From an uncultured Acholeplasma sp. (GTDB lineage Bacteria > Bacillota_I > Bacilli_A > Acholeplasmatales > Acholeplasmataceae), in contig CALGYU010000042.1 in the NCBI GenBank assembly GCA_937934685.1, positions 1-6,963 on the forward strand: a DNA stretch of 6,963 nt, in the 5' to 3' direction. Shown here piece after piece: positions 5,872 through 6,963 of this stretch (positions within the stretch are counted from its first letter, which is position 1; each line of letters starts with the position of its first letter). The notes beneath the pieces were generated by a model. It saw only the letters and a program-made list of their open reading frames with translations. It searched no databases and was not told the DNA's origin. The position numbers and the translations under genes were made by a program.

Positions 5872-6300
5872 ATGTTAGATCAATTAATACAATGGTTACA
5901 CGCTAACGGTCAATTTGTTGCTACTGCAATCGATATTATTACACCTATTTTACCAACCATGATAGTTAAGGTTATCAATGATAAAAAAATAACACAAATG
6001 TTAAGTTCTATACGTAATACAGAAGAATTAAATCAAATGATTAACGATAATCTAAAAGATAAAGTAGATTTAATAACAAAGCAAGTAGAAACCTTAATCA
6101 AGCAACAAAATGTTGGTGAAAAACTACAGAACGGCTTATTAGAAACACAAAAGTTACTTGAATCGTTATCCAAAAAAACAAATGATGAAATGAATAAAAT
6201 GACACAAACAGTCAATGAAACCTTAAATAATCTAAATAAACTTATCCCAGAACTTAAAAATGAGTTTTACATGATTGTAGGTGAGAAAGATGACAAATAA
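5872..6300 (+). CDS. Hydrophobic-anchor coiled-coil protein of unknown function, 142 aa
   Basis: The start has AAGGAGG at 5859-5865 and lies two bases after the lower collar stop. Residues 14-35 (FVATAIDIITPILPTMIVKV) are hydrophobic and could insert into or lie on a membrane. Residues about 40-132 are rich in Asn, Lys, Glu and regularly spaced Leu/Ile (for example KQVETLIKQQNVGEKLQNGL), as in a long coiled coil. In phi29 this slot holds the appendage gene 12 followed by gene 13, and this protein has neither the beta-helical repeats nor a peptidoglycan hydrolase motif. It may be a tail accessory trimer, a spanin- or holin-related membrane protein, or a tail-length/pilot factor; the sequence does not decide. 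It overlaps the next gene by 11 bases. Confidence 0.75.
   Translation: MLDQLIQWLHANGQFVATAIDIITPILPTMIVKVINDKKITQMLSSIRNTEELNQMINDNLKDKVDLITKQVETLIKQQNVGEKLQNGLLETQKLLESLSKKTNDEMNKMTQTVNETLNNLNKLIPELKNEFYMIVGEKDDK
6279..6284 (+). promoter_or_regulatory. Ribosome site that fixes the four-helix membrane protein start
   Basis: AGGTGA lies five bases before the ATG at 6290. The in-frame GTG at 6281 falls inside this site and so is unlikely to be the start codon. Confidence 0.6.
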
Positions 6301-6685
6301 TTTTTCATTTTTTAAATTAACAGCTAAAGATAAGAAAAAGTATATTATAACACAACTGATTACATTTATGATGATTATAGGTGCATTTATAATCGCAATG
6401 AATTTAGAAAAGTTAGATTTGCCATCATCACAAGAAAAATATAGTGCATCCATTGGATTTATTATGTTATTAATCGTTATGATCATTGCATTTGCAAATC
6501 GTTTAAAAGCATTATTTAAAGTTAAGTTTATTGGATTTCTAATCATAGCTATAGCAACTACATTACTTAGCAAAGTGATTGATACCTTAGCACTTGGGTT
6601 ATGGTTAATGCTTATACCTTTAGTGATTGATGATTGCATCTTTAAAGTTTATTGGAAAGCCAAGTGGTATAGAGATTATGAATGA
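6290..6685 (+). CDS. Four-helix integral membrane protein of unknown function, 131 aa
   Basis: Starting at the ATG at 6290, the product has a short basic N-terminus (LTAKDKKK) and four hydrophobic segments, at about 18-37, 52-70, 78-95 and 99-118. Basic residues sit between segments two and three (RLKALFKVK), and the tail is charged and aromatic (KVYWKAKWYRDYE). This layout suggests both ends lie in the cytoplasm. No channel, transporter or enzyme motif is visible. Gene 14, the holin, follows the tail genes in phi29, and a holin role is possible, but four segments and this length are not typical of gp14. A superinfection-exclusion or membrane-modifying protein is equally possible. It overlaps the gene before by 11 bases and the gene after by 8. 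Confidence 0.75.
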   Translation: MTNNFSFFKLTAKDKKKYIITQLITFMMIIGAFIIAMNLEKLDLPSSQEKYSASIGFIMLLIVMIIAFANRLKALFKVKFIGFLIIAIATTLLSKVIDTLALGLWLMLIPLVIDDCIFKVYWKAKWYRDYE

Positions 6686-6963
6686 TAAATTAAAAAAGTT
6701 TATGTTATGGTCTGCAGCGGTTGGTGCAGGATTAACAGCATTAGTATACTTAACTGCAATCATCATTATGGTTATAGGTATCGAAAATACGCTTAGTCAA
6801 GAAAAACAGTTACTATATTCAATAATAGGTGCAGTCGCTGGTATGCTTATTATGTATATGTTAAGAGAACAAGGGATAGCACTAGCTGCAGATGAACTAG
6901 AATCAAAGAAAATAATGTCTGAATATTACAAGGCACTTAACAAAACTAAAAAGATAAAACAAT
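6678..6963 (+). CDS. Membrane protein with two N-terminal helices, cut by the window edge
   Basis: The ATG at 6678 overlaps the previous stop in ATGAATGA, and the frame stays open for 95 codons to the end of the window, so the C-terminus is missing. This gene is easy to overlook because no stop codon is present. Residues 1-7 are basic. The first hydrophobic segment is about 8-35 (WSAAVGAGLTALVYLTAIII) and the second about 46-62 (YSIIGAVAGMLIMYML), each with Gly-Ala patches. A charged helix follows (ADELESKKIMSEYYKALNKT). There is no strong Shine-Dalgarno site, so translation probably restarts from the upstream gene. A two-helix holin-like protein or a partner of the four-helix protein is conceivable, but neither is shown. 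Confidence 0.7.
   Translation, partial: MNDKLKKFMLWSAAVGAGLTALVYLTAIIIMVIGIENTLSQEKQLLYSIIGAVAGMLIMYMLREQGIALAADELESKKIMSEYYKALNKTKKIKQ

Noticed and set aside
6033..6215. Open frame of 60 codons on the minus strand inside the coiled-coil gene
   Set aside because: Antisense product rich in Cys, Phe and Ser, an artefact of the Lys/Glu-rich coding strand, with no start signal.
6232..6639. Open frame of 135 codons on the minus strand opposite the four-helix membrane gene
   Set aside because: No convincing ribosome site. It is antisense to a better-supported gene, and its hydrophobic composition mirrors the opposite strand.
707..6963. TGA read as tryptophan, as in mycoplasma-type hosts
   Set aside because: Tryptophans are TGG throughout, and TGA ends the tail knob and the four-helix membrane genes exactly at overlaps with the next start codons.

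Overview
This window is the start of the late (virion assembly) region of a small, AT-rich podovirus of the phi29 group (protein-primed Picovirinae relatives such as Salasmaviridae), either a free phage or a contig from one. The gene order scaffold, major capsid protein, tail knob, portal (upper collar), lower collar matches phi29 genes 7-8-9-10-11, and four of the five proteins show family sequence patterns that can be recognised by eye. Strong Shine-Dalgarno sites, TGG for tryptophan and TGA used as a real stop point to a low-GC Bacillota or related Bacilli host using the standard bacterial code. The DNA polymerase, terminal protein, packaging ATPase and lysin are not in the window.

Layout. 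Bases 1-397 hold three very small, overlapping minus-strand genes: 48 aa, 55 aa, and the first 33 codons of a helix-turn-helix protein cut by the window edge. They are transcribed leftward from a near-consensus promoter whose spacer contains a palindromic operator. Bases 398-706 are a divergent control region: the minus promoter and its operator, an A/T-tract, a second palindrome (502-518), an extended -10 late promoter with no clear -35 box, and a roughly 138-nt stretch (541-678) that can fold into a closed multi-branch RNA with a possible pseudoknot. Bases 707-5869 are the rightward morphogenesis genes. They are tightly packed except for an intrinsic terminator between the capsid and tail knob genes. 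Bases 5872-6963 hold three overlapping genes that I cannot assign to a phi29 counterpart: a hydrophobic/coiled-coil protein, a four-helix membrane protein, and a two-helix membrane protein cut by the right edge.

How it works together. Scaffold and capsid protein build the prohead on the portal. The lower collar and tail knob complete the short tail, and the knob's hydrophobic segment probably acts at the host membrane. The left operon probably carries regulation, and its HTH protein is a candidate to act on one of the two palindromes. The most unusual element is the folded RNA at the very start of the late transcript. It could be a regulatory leader, or an analogue of the phi29 packaging RNA, which in phi29 lies elsewhere in the genome.
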